Positions 29,232 through 36,246 of a stretch of 64,000 nucleotides of DNA are shown here, piece by piece. How positions within the stretch are numbered: the stretch's first letter is position 1; every line of letters starts with the position of its first letter. The stretch is from Cohnella mopanensis (GTDB lineage Bacteria; Bacillota; Bacilli; Paenibacillales; Paenibacillaceae), in contig NZ_JAKRWM010000009.1 of NCBI RefSeq assembly GCF_022352055.1, positions 124,001 through 188,000 of the forward strand, given 5' to 3'. A program made the position numbers and the translations under genes. The notes under the pieces are model-generated. The model did not search any database. It was not told the origin of the DNA and was given only the letters and a program-made list of their open reading frames with translations.

Positions 29232-29268
29232 TGAAACTGCGCTCCTAATAGGGGCGCAGTTTCTCTTA
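29232..29268 (+). terminator. Terminator of the secreted PPC-like gene
   Basis: GAAACTGCGCTCC-taata-GGGGCGCAGTTTC followed by TCTTACT, 11 bases past the stop codon. Confidence 0.88.
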
Positions 29269-29274
29269 CTAAAT

Positions 29275-29646
29275 TTATAAAACTTTTGCTTTATTATTTT
29301 GCACTCGTAGCGAGACAGCCAACGATCTCCAGAAGTCCAGTGTTCCTGTCGGATCGCTCATCTTCGCAACGACACCCTCACCAAACTCTGTTACAAACCA
29401 CTTAGGGGTCGGAATGTTCTCGCCCGCCGATTTAAGTTGCTTTGCTAAAGTTGCGACTTCGATTGTAAGCTCATCCACTTTCTTTTGAAGCGCTTCGAAT
29501 GCTTTCTGTTTTGCTGCCATACTGCGGATCGGTCGCATAGCCACATAGTTGTAATGCGTAAGCTTGGTCTGTAGGAGTCTTTGCCGCTCTTACTCGCTCA
29601 TATCGGGAGTTTTGGAATAATCTATCCCGGTCCAGATAAAAGTGTT
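29275..29646 (-). pseudogene. Frameshifted phage endolysin remnant
   Basis: In one minus-strand frame (about 29475-29646) the sequence reads FQNSRYERVRAAKTP, DQAYALQLCGYATDPQYGSK, the C-terminal part of phage glucosaminidase-type (GH73) lysins. In a second frame (29275-29544) it continues with a coiled region AAKQKAFEALQKKVDEL and a tail IPTPKWFVTEFGEGV...DFWRSLAVSLR that resembles the C-termini of such lysins. The two parts overlap and need a frameshift to join, and the catalytic N-terminal part is missing. The 89-codon second frame could still be made. Confidence 0.65.
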
Positions 29647-29854
29647 ACACACTATGTAGCGGCTTGCATTAATTTCGAGCTCGCCTTCGCTGTGCATGGA
29701 GATTACAGCCAAGAACTCTCCGGTTCCCTTGACTGCCATCCCCCTCGCCATTCTAGGTAAACGATGCTAGAATTCCGACTGAGAACGCCCGATTGAATGG
29801 TAGTCGGTTAAACGAACCTCGATTAAACATGGAGCGACAGCTCCTTTTCAAGAA

Positions 29855-29881
29855 TAAAAATCCCAAATGATTGGGATTTTG
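29855..29881. terminator. Bidirectional terminator below the acyltransferase gene
   Basis: AAAATCCCAA-atga-TTGGGATTTT with A and T runs on both sides. On the minus strand it is followed by TTTTTATTC and lies about 80 bases past the acyltransferase stop. Confidence 0.82.
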
Positions 29882-29963
29882 GTTGTTGCGTATAATCGTA
29901 CTATTGTGAACTTCTAAAGATTTCATTTCCAAGCTTGAAGTATTTCTGTTGGTTCACATATTT

Positions 29964-31391
29964 TTATTTATTATTTATTTTGCACATAACTGGTTCTGAT
30001 GGATTGCTACCGGACGCAGCTACTTTAAAGGTAACTACCGTTTCTGTAAAATCGGTTTCTGATGTGCTAAAAGAATTTGTATTCACCCAAATCGACTTTG
30101 GGTTTTCCCCTTTTTGACTAGAAGTAACTAGATAATTTTCGACATCAGATTTTTCATTCCATTTTAGGTGAATTATTTTATTTTCAACAGAACATTTCAA
30201 GTCATAATCAAAGGCATTATCAGATCTTGTTGTAACATTGAAATATAGAAATAAACCTATAAAACTAGTTATTATTAAGCTGTAACCAAGCCTCCTCTTT
30301 CTCCCTGTCTCAATATTTTCATTTTTATCTCTTCTTGCAATTTTAATCATCGGTTTTTCGATAAAATAATATGTTACTGTTGACAATGAAATTGTAAATA
30401 TCATCAAGACAATCATCGTCGTTAAATTACTCTCTAACTGCATTTTAGTTTTAATTATGCCATATCCCGTATACACAACTGGGTGAATTAGATACATTGA
30501 ATAAGAAATGTCTCCAAAAAATTTCAAAACTGTAGTCAAATAGCTTTCTTTTAATTTAATAGGCATTGCGCTCATTACCATAGAAAAAATAGCTATTGAT
30601 AATACTACTTTCCCAAAACCTGTAACATAATTTATTTGATCTTCACCGTTTATCGGGAAAAATATAAAGACCAATATGGAAGCTACAAATAACCACTTTG
30701 AAATCCAAACTATGTTTAATTTTTTATTAATAAACAACCAACCAATAATCAAGCCCCCAATAAACAAATACATTTGATTTAATGGATTAATAAAATCACT
30801 CCATTGTTCCGCTAAACTCTGTTGATCATTAAGTAGAGTAGTAGAAAAATACCCTGTCAATATTAACGAAAATCCAAAAAAGGAAACCAAATAATACACT
30901 GACTTCCTTAACATTATTAAAATCAAAGGAAATACTGAATAAAACACCAGTTCGTTACCAATTGACCATGCACCAGTAGCTATATACCCATCATGGTCAA
31001 ACCAACTAAATAATAGTGAATAATTTAAAAATAAATTTTTAATTTCTGGTAAGTATAAAGTGTTACTAAAAATCAAGCTAGATAATTCTTCGACTAGTAT
31101 TGTTAAAGTTGTTGCTAGATAAAATAACGGCACTATTCTATAAAATCTTTTAACAACAAAACTTTTTAATAAAGTATTATTTACTTCTTGATTCATATAA
31201 GCTAAAGCCAAACTTGCTCCGCTAATTAAATAAAAAGCTGATACAGCGTATATCCCTAACCTATTATTTAGATCATTTAAGGGGTATATAAAATTTATAC
31301 CAATCCACCCAGAATAGTGGTAAACCATAATTAATAAAGCCATAATACCCCTTAAGAAGTCTAACGACCTTACTCTTTGAAAATTATTCAT
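29964..31391 (-). CDS. Membrane acyltransferase (family 3) with a fibronectin III-like tail
   Basis: A 475-residue protein with about ten membrane segments. The N-terminal VRSLDFLRGIMALLIMVYHY holds the RG and catalytic His typical of OafA/acyltransferase-3 enzymes, which O-acetylate or acylate surface sugars. The last roughly 85 residues after the final helix form an extracytoplasmic domain (CSVENKIIHLKWNEKSDVEN...FTETVVTFKVAASGSNPSEP) with the pattern of an FN3 domain, unusual for this family. Start at 31391 has GGAGGTTGGAATTTCT upstream. The gene is markedly AT-rich and lies between two phage-derived remnants, consistent with horizontal gain. Confidence 0.83.
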   Translation of the reverse strand: MNNFQRVRSLDFLRGIMALLIMVYHYSGWIGINFIYPLNDLNNRLGIYAVSAFYLISGASLALAYMNQEVNNTLLKSFVVKRFYRIVPLFYLATTLTILVEELSSLIFSNTLYLPEIKNLFLNYSLLFSWFDHDGYIATGAWSIGNELVFYSVFPLILIMLRKSVYYLVSFFGFSLILTGYFSTTLLNDQQSLAEQWSDFINPLNQMYLFIGGLIIGWLFINKKLNIVWISKWLFVASILVFIFFPINGEDQINYVTGFGKVVLSIAIFSMVMSAMPIKLKESYLTTVLKFFGDISYSMYLIHPVVYTGYGIIKTKMQLESNLTTMIVLMIFTISLSTVTYYFIEKPMIKIARRDKNENIETGRKRRLGYSLIITSFIGLFLYFNVTTRSDNAFDYDLKCSVENKIIHLKWNEKSDVENYLVTSSQKGENPKSIWVNTNSFSTSETDFTETVVTFKVAASGSNPSEPVMCKINNK

Positions 31392-31463
31392 AGAAATTCC
31401 AACCTCCAACTATTCACTCCAGAAATACCCTACCTTAGAAAGAGGTTGAAGTCTATTTTTTTT

Positions 31464-31962
31464 TTACTTTTCCCCCAATTGATGCGCGGCAAGATCTGCG
31501 ACAAGTTGTTCCAGTTCCGCTATGCGCTGAGCATCTGTTTTTGGCAGTACTTAGTCGGCAGGATACAAGATACCGTTCGGTCCCTCGATGATATCCATCG
31601 ACGATTTCAGCTCCATCTGGCAGAGGATTTGTCGGACGATTCTCGAAGACGGATCCCGTGACGAGGTTGCCCGCCTCATCATTTCGCTGTCCACCCGAAT
31701 TCCCCGTGCCGGGAGTTTTAACATAAAGCATAGTTGTTGCTTCTCGATCCGATCGAGCGCGTCTCCGTAAGCATCCAGAACGTCGTCGATCTCTTCTTCG
31801 GCGCACGTCGTAATCGGAATCGCTTCGGGAGAGATAATCTGCTGAACAGCTCCTAGTGCGGATCTTCCACTGCCTCTTCGACCAAGCAGCCTGCGTGATG
31901 CTCGTATCCCATTTCCCTGTAAACGAACTGCTTCCCGTTTTGGCCATTGTCGTTCATATCTA
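31464..31962 (-). pseudogene. Degenerate phage-like gene fragments
   Basis: Minus-strand reading gives protein-like pieces in different frames. A start with good site AAGGAGCTGATAGAT (31958) opens MNDNGQNGKQFVYREMGYEH but stops after 34 codons. A second frame runs from about 31962 to 31557 (AVQQIISPEAIPITTCAEEE ... MDIIEGPNGILYPAD). A final piece reads VLPKTDAQRIAELEQLVADL to a stop at 31464, which resembles the C-terminus of small phage tail-region proteins. Together they look like a decayed phage segment. No single intact gene is supported. Confidence 0.5.
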
Positions 31963-32050
31963 TCAGCTCCTTATCAATAATTCACAGGAAAATATTGTCG
32001 ATTCATCAGCCTTTGTGTAAAATACTTGAAAACGCACACATGGAGGCTCG

Positions 32051-32500
32051 GTGTTGAAGACTTCGAAATTGAAGAAATTTTACGACAATTGCATAGGGAT
32101 TCTGTTGTTGTTTAGTATCTTTGTTGTCTTTTATTCAATCTTCGCAACGATTGATTATTTTAGGTACGTCAACTATTTGGACGGGAAACCAAAATACAGC
32201 GAAGAGCAAATTTCCAATATATACTTTGGAATGAGCAAAGCAGAAGTCAAAAACATATTGGGAAGCTTCGGATATGATGTAAGTGCAGACGACTCTGCTG
32301 GAATCGAAAGGAAAGTGTTTGTAAAAAAGTTAACCTTTTCTAGGTTGCTATTTGGAGTACCAAGAATGACCTTAGTTTTCGAAAACGATCAACTTATTCA
32401 AGCCCAGTATGGTACAAAAAAGATCGATAGCTTTCCTTCACGTCGAGGACGATCATCTACTCATTCTCATACAGAGTGCAATCCTAGTCCCTGCATTTGA
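32051..32500 (+). CDS. Small membrane-anchored protein with a BamE/SmpA-like motif
   Basis: 149 residues from a GTG start behind TGGAGGCTCG. One hydrophobic segment (about 13-37) is followed by ISNIYFGMSKAEVKNILGSF, which resembles the SmpA/OmlA (BamE-like) fold present in several Firmicute lipoproteins, then a short beta-rich part. The last 25 residues (SRRGRSSTHSHTECNPSPCI) look like frame-run-out and may be a truncated or altered C-terminus. Codon use is AT-rich. Function unknown. Confidence 0.6.
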   Translation: MLKTSKLKKFYDNCIGILLLFSIFVVFYSIFATIDYFRYVNYLDGKPKYSEEQISNIYFGMSKAEVKNILGSFGYDVSADDSAGIERKVFVKKLTFSRLLFGVPRMTLVFENDQLIQAQYGTKKIDSFPSRRGRSSTHSHTECNPSPCI

Positions 32501-32506
32501 CATCTG

Positions 32507-32590
32507 ACTGGAAGCCGATTGGTGGCTAAATTCTTCTTACCTCTCATTATCAAAACTGTTTCAACCGATAAAACGCACTTATTATATAGA
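32507..32590. repeat. Dispersed repeat, copy 2
   Basis: Partner of 28018-28098; lies just beyond the 3' end of the intact yolD-like gene. Confidence 0.75.
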
Positions 32591-32616
32591 AAAAAGCCCC
32601 TATCACTCGGGGCTCC
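32589..32616 (-). terminator. Terminator of the yolD-like gene
   Basis: GAGCCCCgagtgataGGGGCTTTTTTC on the minus strand, overlapping the last codons. A related GAGTGATCGGGGCTTTC block follows the gene at 35770. Confidence 0.8.
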
Positions 32617-32869
32617 CAACTTCCATAATATCCATGAACGGCACTTTAATTAAATTTCCATGCTTCTGCACATGGACTAACTTAGTCCTAGAATCCATAG
32701 CCACGATGACTCCCTGAACTGGATCATCCCAGCCCCATACGGTCAGGACTACCACCGACTCCTCATTCATCGCTTCGACTAGTCTTTCCCCGATTTCTTC
32801 GAGAATAGCTTCATCTCTCGTCGGTCTCTTATCCTTGGCTTTCTTCTTTGGTTTCTCAACTGGCGGCAT
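32603..32869 (-). CDS. YolD-like protein, SOS-controlled
   Basis: An 88-residue protein with a basic N-terminus (PPVEKPKKKAKDKRPTRDE), an acidic helix and a beta-rich second half (VVVLTVWGWDDPVQGVIVAM, KLVHVQ, IKVPFMDIMEV) that fits the YolD-like family, usually encoded beside Y-family polymerases. The start is placed at the ATG at 32869, nine bases from AAGGA; an ATG three codons earlier abuts that site. Here the gene stands alone, 3 kb from the polymerase, but has its own LexA-type box at 32978-32991. Confidence 0.78.
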   Translation of the reverse strand: MPPVEKPKKKAKDKRPTRDEAILEEIGERLVEAMNEESVVVLTVWGWDDPVQGVIVAMDSRTKLVHVQKHGNLIKVPFMDIMEVGSPE

Positions 32870-32977
32870 CACAATCATTCCTTCTGTTGTTTGATATCTG
32901 GGTTAAAAATCGAAGAGGCATACTTTGACAACCTAAAGTTCATTTCCTTCCGTAGGGCCTCCCGTACAATTATATGG

Positions 32978-32991
32978 CGAACATTAGTTCT
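32978..32991. promoter_or_regulatory. LexA (SOS) box upstream of the yolD-like gene
   Basis: CGAACATTAGTTCT fits the Firmicute LexA/DinR consensus CGAAC-n4-GTTCG with the last base changed. The surrounding TATATGGCGAAC...TTCTTATGCAAGGGAT is nearly identical to the sequence at 37727-37757 upstream of the polymerase cassette. Confidence 0.82.
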
Positions 32992-33117
32992 TATGCAAGG
33001 GATGAAAAAAAGCATAAGGGCTACCCTTACTGCTCTTATTTTGCTTTTCTAACCTTTTCCCTCAGAGTAACGTCCAATCTTTCAGGATCACAAAAATGAT
33101 TACTGAAGGAGCCTACT

Positions 33118-33684
33118 ATGAAGAAATTATTATTAATAACATCAATACTTATAATTTCCGCAATTTCCTTAATCTCTTGTGGAACAGAAAATCAAGCTTT
33201 AGAATCCAATACTAAAGCAGAATCATTGTATCAGCAGACCAAAGCGGATGAAATCGTTATGGTCAATAAAGTAACGAAGGACCCCTCAGCTAAGTTGGAA
33301 TCGTTGAACCAACAAATTCGAATGCTAGAAAAAGCTTTAGCAGCGAAAACGCCTGAGGAAGCGGCGGAAACTTGGGCCAAAGCTATTTATACGCGAAACG
33401 GTGCGCTGGAGTATGCCCTCTTATCAACTGAACTTAAGAAGAAAGAACTTAAATTGTTAGAGGCGGGTAATTGGGTGACAGGTGTTTCTAGTCCTTGGCT
33501 AGAAAGATATAAGATTTCAAAGGGTCATAAAAATTCAGATGGTACCTTTAAGTTTCAAATTAAATTCGATTTTCGGACCTCTGACGATATGAATAAGAAG
33601 ATTGATTGGAAAGATATCGAAGCTTTTGACATTCGTGTAGAAAAAAAAGATGGAAATTGGTACATATCACAAATTGGAAATTAA
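33118..33684 (+). CDS. Predicted lipoprotein, function unknown
   Basis: 188 residues with a lipoprotein signal peptide (MKKLLLITSILIISAISLISC; lipid-modified Cys at 21). The mature part begins with a helical region rich in Lys, Glu and Ala (about 25-80), followed by ETWAKAIYTRNGALEYALLS and an alpha/beta C-terminal half (YKISKGHKNSDGTFKFQIKF ... DIRVEKKDGNWYISQIGN). This resembles small NTF2-like stress lipoproteins of Bacilli, but the match is only by pattern. The start follows GAAGGAGCCTACT. AT-rich. Confidence 0.72.
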   Translation: MKKLLLITSILIISAISLISCGTENQALESNTKAESLYQQTKADEIVMVNKVTKDPSAKLESLNQQIRMLEKALAAKTPEEAAETWAKAIYTRNGALEYALLSTELKKKELKLLEAGNWVTGVSSPWLERYKISKGHKNSDGTFKFQIKFDFRTSDDMNKKIDWKDIEAFDIRVEKKDGNWYISQIGN

Positions 33685-33843
33685 AACATCCCTTACCAAC
33701 CAATCTAAACGCATAAATCCATCCCCTATACATTGATGCTCATTGAAAATGTTTTGAGTATAGCTGAAGCACCCGGGTACTTCTGTGCTCTTGCGGAAAA
33801 TGTATAGGTCTGTGTGAATGCACTGCCAGTATATTTATCTCTA

Positions 33844-33852
33844 CATAAACTG
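33844..33852 (+). promoter_or_regulatory. Sporulation (sigma-K-like) -10 element upstream of yjcZ copy 1
   Basis: CATAAACTG at the position equivalent to the better CATAAGCTA element of the second yjcZ copy; the surrounding leader is conserved between the two copies. Confidence 0.35.
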
Positions 33853-33895
33853 ACAGGGTGATTAAACATCACAATAAACAATGGTGGTGATATAC

Positions 33896-34018
33896 ATGGG
33901 TTATGGTGTTGGTGGTGTAGGTACTGGATCTTGTGCAGGTTATGGCGGCGCGCAGGCTGCAGCATTCGTACTTGTTTTATTCATCCTTTTGGTAATTATC
34001 CTTCGTGCTGGTTATTAA
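33896..34018 (+). CDS. YjcZ-family sporulation protein, copy 1
   Basis: 40-residue peptide: a Gly/Tyr-rich start (MGYGVGGVGTGSCAGYGG), then AQAAAFVLVLFILLVIILRA, the single hydrophobic helix that defines the YjcZ family of small spore-associated proteins. The start at 33896 follows GGTGGTGATATAC. A strong terminator follows. A second copy lies at 35588 and shares about 85 bases of upstream sequence. Confidence 0.9.
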   Translation: MGYGVGGVGTGSCAGYGGAQAAAFVLVLFILLVIILRAGY

Positions 34019-34029
34019 TTAATCGTTTG

Positions 34030-34066
34030 AACCCGCCATCCTATGTCAGTGATGGCGGGTTTTTTA
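34030..34066 (+). terminator. Terminator of yjcZ copy 1
   Basis: AACCCGCCATC-ctatgtcagt-GATGGCGGGTT followed by TTTTT. Confidence 0.92.
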
Positions 34067-34091
34067 AGAAACTCAATTAGGTGGTGATTTA

Positions 34092-34226
34092 ATGAACATT
34101 TCTGTTGTAGCACTAATCGTACTTGTAATATTCATTCTTTTGGTTTTTATACTTATCGAAAAATCATTTTCTAATAATCTAATTAACCACAACAAATATC
34201 AAAACAGCCCATTTGGATTCTTTTGA
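34092..34226 (+). CDS. Small single-helix membrane peptide
   Basis: 44 residues starting MNISVVALIVLVIFILLVFI, one membrane helix followed by a polar tail ending NSPFGFF. The ATG at 34092 has GGTGGTGATTTA upstream, the same type of leader as yjcZ, and the gene lies 74 bases after yjcZ. Probably a small spore membrane or coat peptide; no family recognised. Confidence 0.6.
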   Translation: MNISVVALIVLVIFILLVFILIEKSFSNNLINHNKYQNSPFGFF

Positions 34227-34340
34227 GGCATTGTGCAAATCATACTTATTTCGACGACTGGCAAGAGTTGTTTGACAAGGCCATGCAGGAGTATGTCGCC
34301 CGAAAACTGCGACTTATATACGCTGTATCCCGCTTCACCC

Positions 34341-34375
34341 ATGAAAGGCCCTCGTCGCGAGACGGGGGTCGACTT
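34341..34375. repeat. Dispersed hairpin repeat, copy 2
   Basis: Same ATGAAAGGCCCTCGTCGCGA...GGGGTCGACTT block as at 27891. It lies at the end of an open frame without a start codon (about 34226-34384; FDDWQELFDKAMQEYVARKL), which may be a gene tail brought along with the repeat. Confidence 0.6.
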
Positions 34376-34449
34376 GTTGTATAAGAGGGGTTGCACTTGG
34401 GAATTGTAAGAACATCTCACCATAAAATCACTTTGAACGGAGAGTTCTA

Positions 34450-34659
34450 ATGAAGACTTTAAACGTCGTGGCACTCTGTTTATTAATCGTCGGAGGATTG
34501 AACTGGTTTTTGGTTGGATTGTTTGAATACGATTTGGTTGCGAGGGTTTTCGGGACAAATTCAGCTTTATCGCGAATTGTATATGTAGTCGTCGGAATAT
34601 GCGCAATTTACTGTATCAAGTTTATCAACGATGTTCGAGCAGAGGAGCCTGCTAGGTAA
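34450..34659 (+). CDS. DUF378 membrane protein (YuzA-like)
   Basis: 69 residues with two membrane helices: KTLNVVALCLLIVGGLNWFL and ALSRIVYVVVGICAIYCIKF, joined by GLFEYDLVARVFG. The GGLNW and YVVVGICAIY blocks are the DUF378 signature. The start follows a GAACGGAGAGTTCTA site. Function unknown in any organism as far as I know. Confidence 0.88.
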   Translation: MKTLNVVALCLLIVGGLNWFLVGLFEYDLVARVFGTNSALSRIVYVVVGICAIYCIKFINDVRAEEPAR

Positions 34660-34681
34660 CACTTTCGAGCTGACAAAGTTA

Positions 34682-34714
34682 AGAGCAGGACGGTAAATCC
34701 GCCTGCTCTTTTTG
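34682..34714. terminator. Shared terminator between the DUF378 gene and the SASP gene
   Basis: AGAGCAGGaCGG-taaat-CCGcCTGCTCT followed by TTTTTG on the plus strand and AACTTTG-type sequence on the other; it sits between convergent genes. Confidence 0.85.
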
Positions 34715-34715
34715 C

Positions 34716-34952
34716 TTATCTGAACGAATTGACTTGACCAGATTGTCCGGCCAATTGTTGCTCAGCCATTTGCACTAGTCGACGAGTAATATTTCCGCCT
34801 ATACGACCAGTATCCTTAGTTAGCATTTCCCCGTGATAACCGTCCTTAGCGAATGAAATCCCTAGCTCTTGCGCGACTTCGTATTTCAATCTGTCTATTG
34901 CTGCGCGAGCTTGTTGGGTAACCAACTGATTCGAATTCTGATTGTTTGCCAT
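34716..34952 (-). CDS. Small acid-soluble spore protein, alpha/beta type
   Basis: 78-residue DNA-binding protein that coats spore DNA and protects it from UV and heat. It carries the two SASP signatures: KYEVAQELGIS with the Glu-Leu-Gly germination-protease cleavage region, and DTGRIGGNITRRLVQMAEQQL near the C-terminus. The start at 34952 follows GGAGGTGATTACTTA. A sigma-G-type promoter lies just upstream, consistent with forespore expression. Confidence 0.96.
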   Translation of the reverse strand: MANNQNSNQLVTQQARAAIDRLKYEVAQELGISFAKDGYHGEMLTKDTGRIGGNITRRLVQMAEQQLAGQSGQVNSFR

Positions 34953-34980
34953 TAAGTAATCACCTCCACGATTTACCACG

Positions 34981-35011
34981 TATTATGCCTTCCTATAAGT
35001 TCTCTTATTCA
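34981..35011 (-). promoter_or_regulatory. Sigma-G-type promoter of the SASP gene
   Basis: Minus-strand TGAATA (35006-35011) and CATAATA (34981-34987) separated by 18 bases, close to the forespore sigma-G consensus, 29 bases from the SASP start codon. Confidence 0.72.
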
Positions 35012-35118
35012 CTTCCACCAACCACCTAATGAAAGTGATATACGAATCGTATATCATATGATATAGAGAAACTTGCAAATGAATATTTGCACTTTTCTTC
35101 ATAACCTTTTTTTCTCCT

Positions 35119-35146
35119 TGGAGTCACTTTCGTGGCTCCTTTTTTG
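35119..35146 (+). terminator. Hairpin with T run, no assigned gene
   Basis: GGAGTCAC-ttt-CGTGGCTCC followed by TTTTTTG. No supported gene ends here. The adjoining 34,980-35,240 stretch also holds a palindrome ATATACGAATCGTATAT near 35042 and nothing else I can interpret. Confidence 0.5.
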
Positions 35147-35246
35147 AATTTTCCAACTGATTGATTGTATTTGTAGTTCGTTAGCCCTCGCGTAAAGCAC
35201 GCTTGAGAATAAAATGAACCAAATATTATTTAGGAGGGATTACAAT

Positions 35247-35381
35247 ATGGCTTTGTTTCCTCCGTTCCCCCCGTGGCTCATTCCCCCATCTCCATTTATT
35301 CCCCCAATACCTCCTAATCCACCTATACCTCCGACATCTTTTCCTATTCCTCCCGTTCCCGCACACCGCAAGCAACTAAAA
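35247..35381 (+). CDS. Proline-rich small peptide
   Basis: 44 residues: MALFPPFPPWLIPPSPF, then IPP/NPP repeats, with more than one third Pro. The ATG at 35247 follows a strong TAGGAGGGATTACAAT site, and a good terminator follows at 35417. The last 13 residues (SFFLFLPFPHTASN) break the pattern after a run of six T; in the next frame the pattern continues (FPIPPVPAHRKQLK), so the run may hold a one-base indel. Context suggests a spore-surface peptide. Confidence 0.65.
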
Positions 35382-35416
35382 TAGTCGGAGTCGTTAGTCT
35401 TTAAGTCATCCATCAT

Positions 35417-35453
35417 TAACCCCGCTCAGCCCCACGGCTATGCGGGGTTATTC
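35417..35453 (+). terminator. Terminator of the proline-rich gene
   Basis: TAACCCCGC...GCGGGGTTA stem with a smaller inner stem, followed by TTCGTTT. Confidence 0.75.
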
Positions 35454-35516
35454 GTTTACCATCTCTCGATTGGCTGGGTAGAAGCGGGTTATTCATAGAT
35501 CTGTGCGAACGCACTG

Positions 35517-35543
35517 ACAGTATGCTTAACCATACATAAGCTA
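35517..35543 (+). promoter_or_regulatory. Sigma-K-type promoter of yjcZ copy 2
   Basis: AC at 35517-35518, 16 bases, then CATAAGCTA (35535-35543), matching the late mother-cell sigma-K pattern AC-n16-CATA-n3-TA, about 45 bases before the start codon. Confidence 0.6.
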
Positions 35544-35587
35544 ATGGTGTGATGAAGAATCACAATAACAAATCGGTGGTGAGTTCT

Positions 35588-35683
35588 ATGAGCGGTTATG
35601 GTGGAATGCAAGCTGCTGCATTTGTTCTTGTCCTTTTCATACTGTTGGTCATTATCCTGCGTGCTGGAACCGGGATCTACTAA
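35588..35683 (+). CDS. YjcZ-family sporulation protein, copy 2
   Basis: 31 residues, MSGYGGMQAAAFVLVLFI and then LLVIILRAGTGIY. The hydrophobic core is identical in pattern to copy 1 at 33896 but the Gly-rich start is shorter. Preceded by GGTGGTGAGTTCT. Upstream about 85 bases match the leader of copy 1, so promoter and gene were duplicated together. Confidence 0.9.
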   Translation: MSGYGGMQAAAFVLVLFILLVIILRAGTGIY

Positions 35684-35769
35684 GAGTATTGAAATCACCG
35701 TATGAACTGGGACCCCATCATGATCCGTCGCATGATGGGGTATTCTATGCCCGCACAAGAAAGCCCCGA

Positions 35770-36246
35770 TCACTCCTTATGTTGTTTGATTTCAGGGTTA
35801 AATATCGATGTAGCATACTTGGCTAAACGGACACTTATCTCCGTACGCAATGTTTCTCTTACGATACCAAACTTATCTTCATACCCACGGCAAGCATATC
35901 TATGATAGATAATCCCGTCCGCCGTCTCATCATCGAACACTTTTATGTTTCGAGTCTTCATCTCGCGCCGGAGTGTGAATAGATCCTTGCTGATCTTATC
36001 CATTAACGACTGGATGAACTGTTCGAAAAACCTTTTAAATAGATTAGGCGATCGTTTTACTTCTTGCAGGCTCTTATCACACATCGTGAGCATATGAGGG
36101 AACATGATAGAATCACGGATCATAGTAAGTTCCTCAGTCGTTGCCCGTCCTATAATAGCCTTGTTATGGCGATTCTGATATTGCTCTTGATGTTCCGTCA
36201 AAAGCATCTTCGACTTCCAACGCTCGTTCCCATCAAGCTTTGTCAT
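35770..36246 (-). CDS. SOS-cassette protein of unknown function
   Basis: 158 residues, mostly helical, with EELTMIRDSIMFPHMLTMCD and FFEQFIQSLMDKISKDLFTL, then a basic region (RREMKTRNIKVFDDE) and a C-terminal part with YHRYACRGYEDKFGIVRETL. No catalytic motif is visible. The start overlaps the polymerase stop (ATGA), so it is the third gene of the LexA-controlled cassette. A truncated paralogue lies at 28218. Similar small proteins accompany UvrX-type polymerases in other Bacilli, but I know of no assigned role. Confidence 0.7.
   Translation of the reverse strand: MTKLDGNERWKSKMLLTEHQEQYQNRHNKAIIGRATTEELTMIRDSIMFPHMLTMCDKSLQEVKRSPNLFKRFFEQFIQSLMDKISKDLFTLRREMKTRNIKVFDDETADGIIYHRYACRGYEDKFGIVRETLRTEISVRLAKYATSIFNPEIKQHKE

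Noticed and set aside
34226..34384. Open frame with FDDWQELFDKAMQEYVARKL
   Set aside because: No start codon or ribosome site; overlaps the dispersed repeat, likely a gene fragment.
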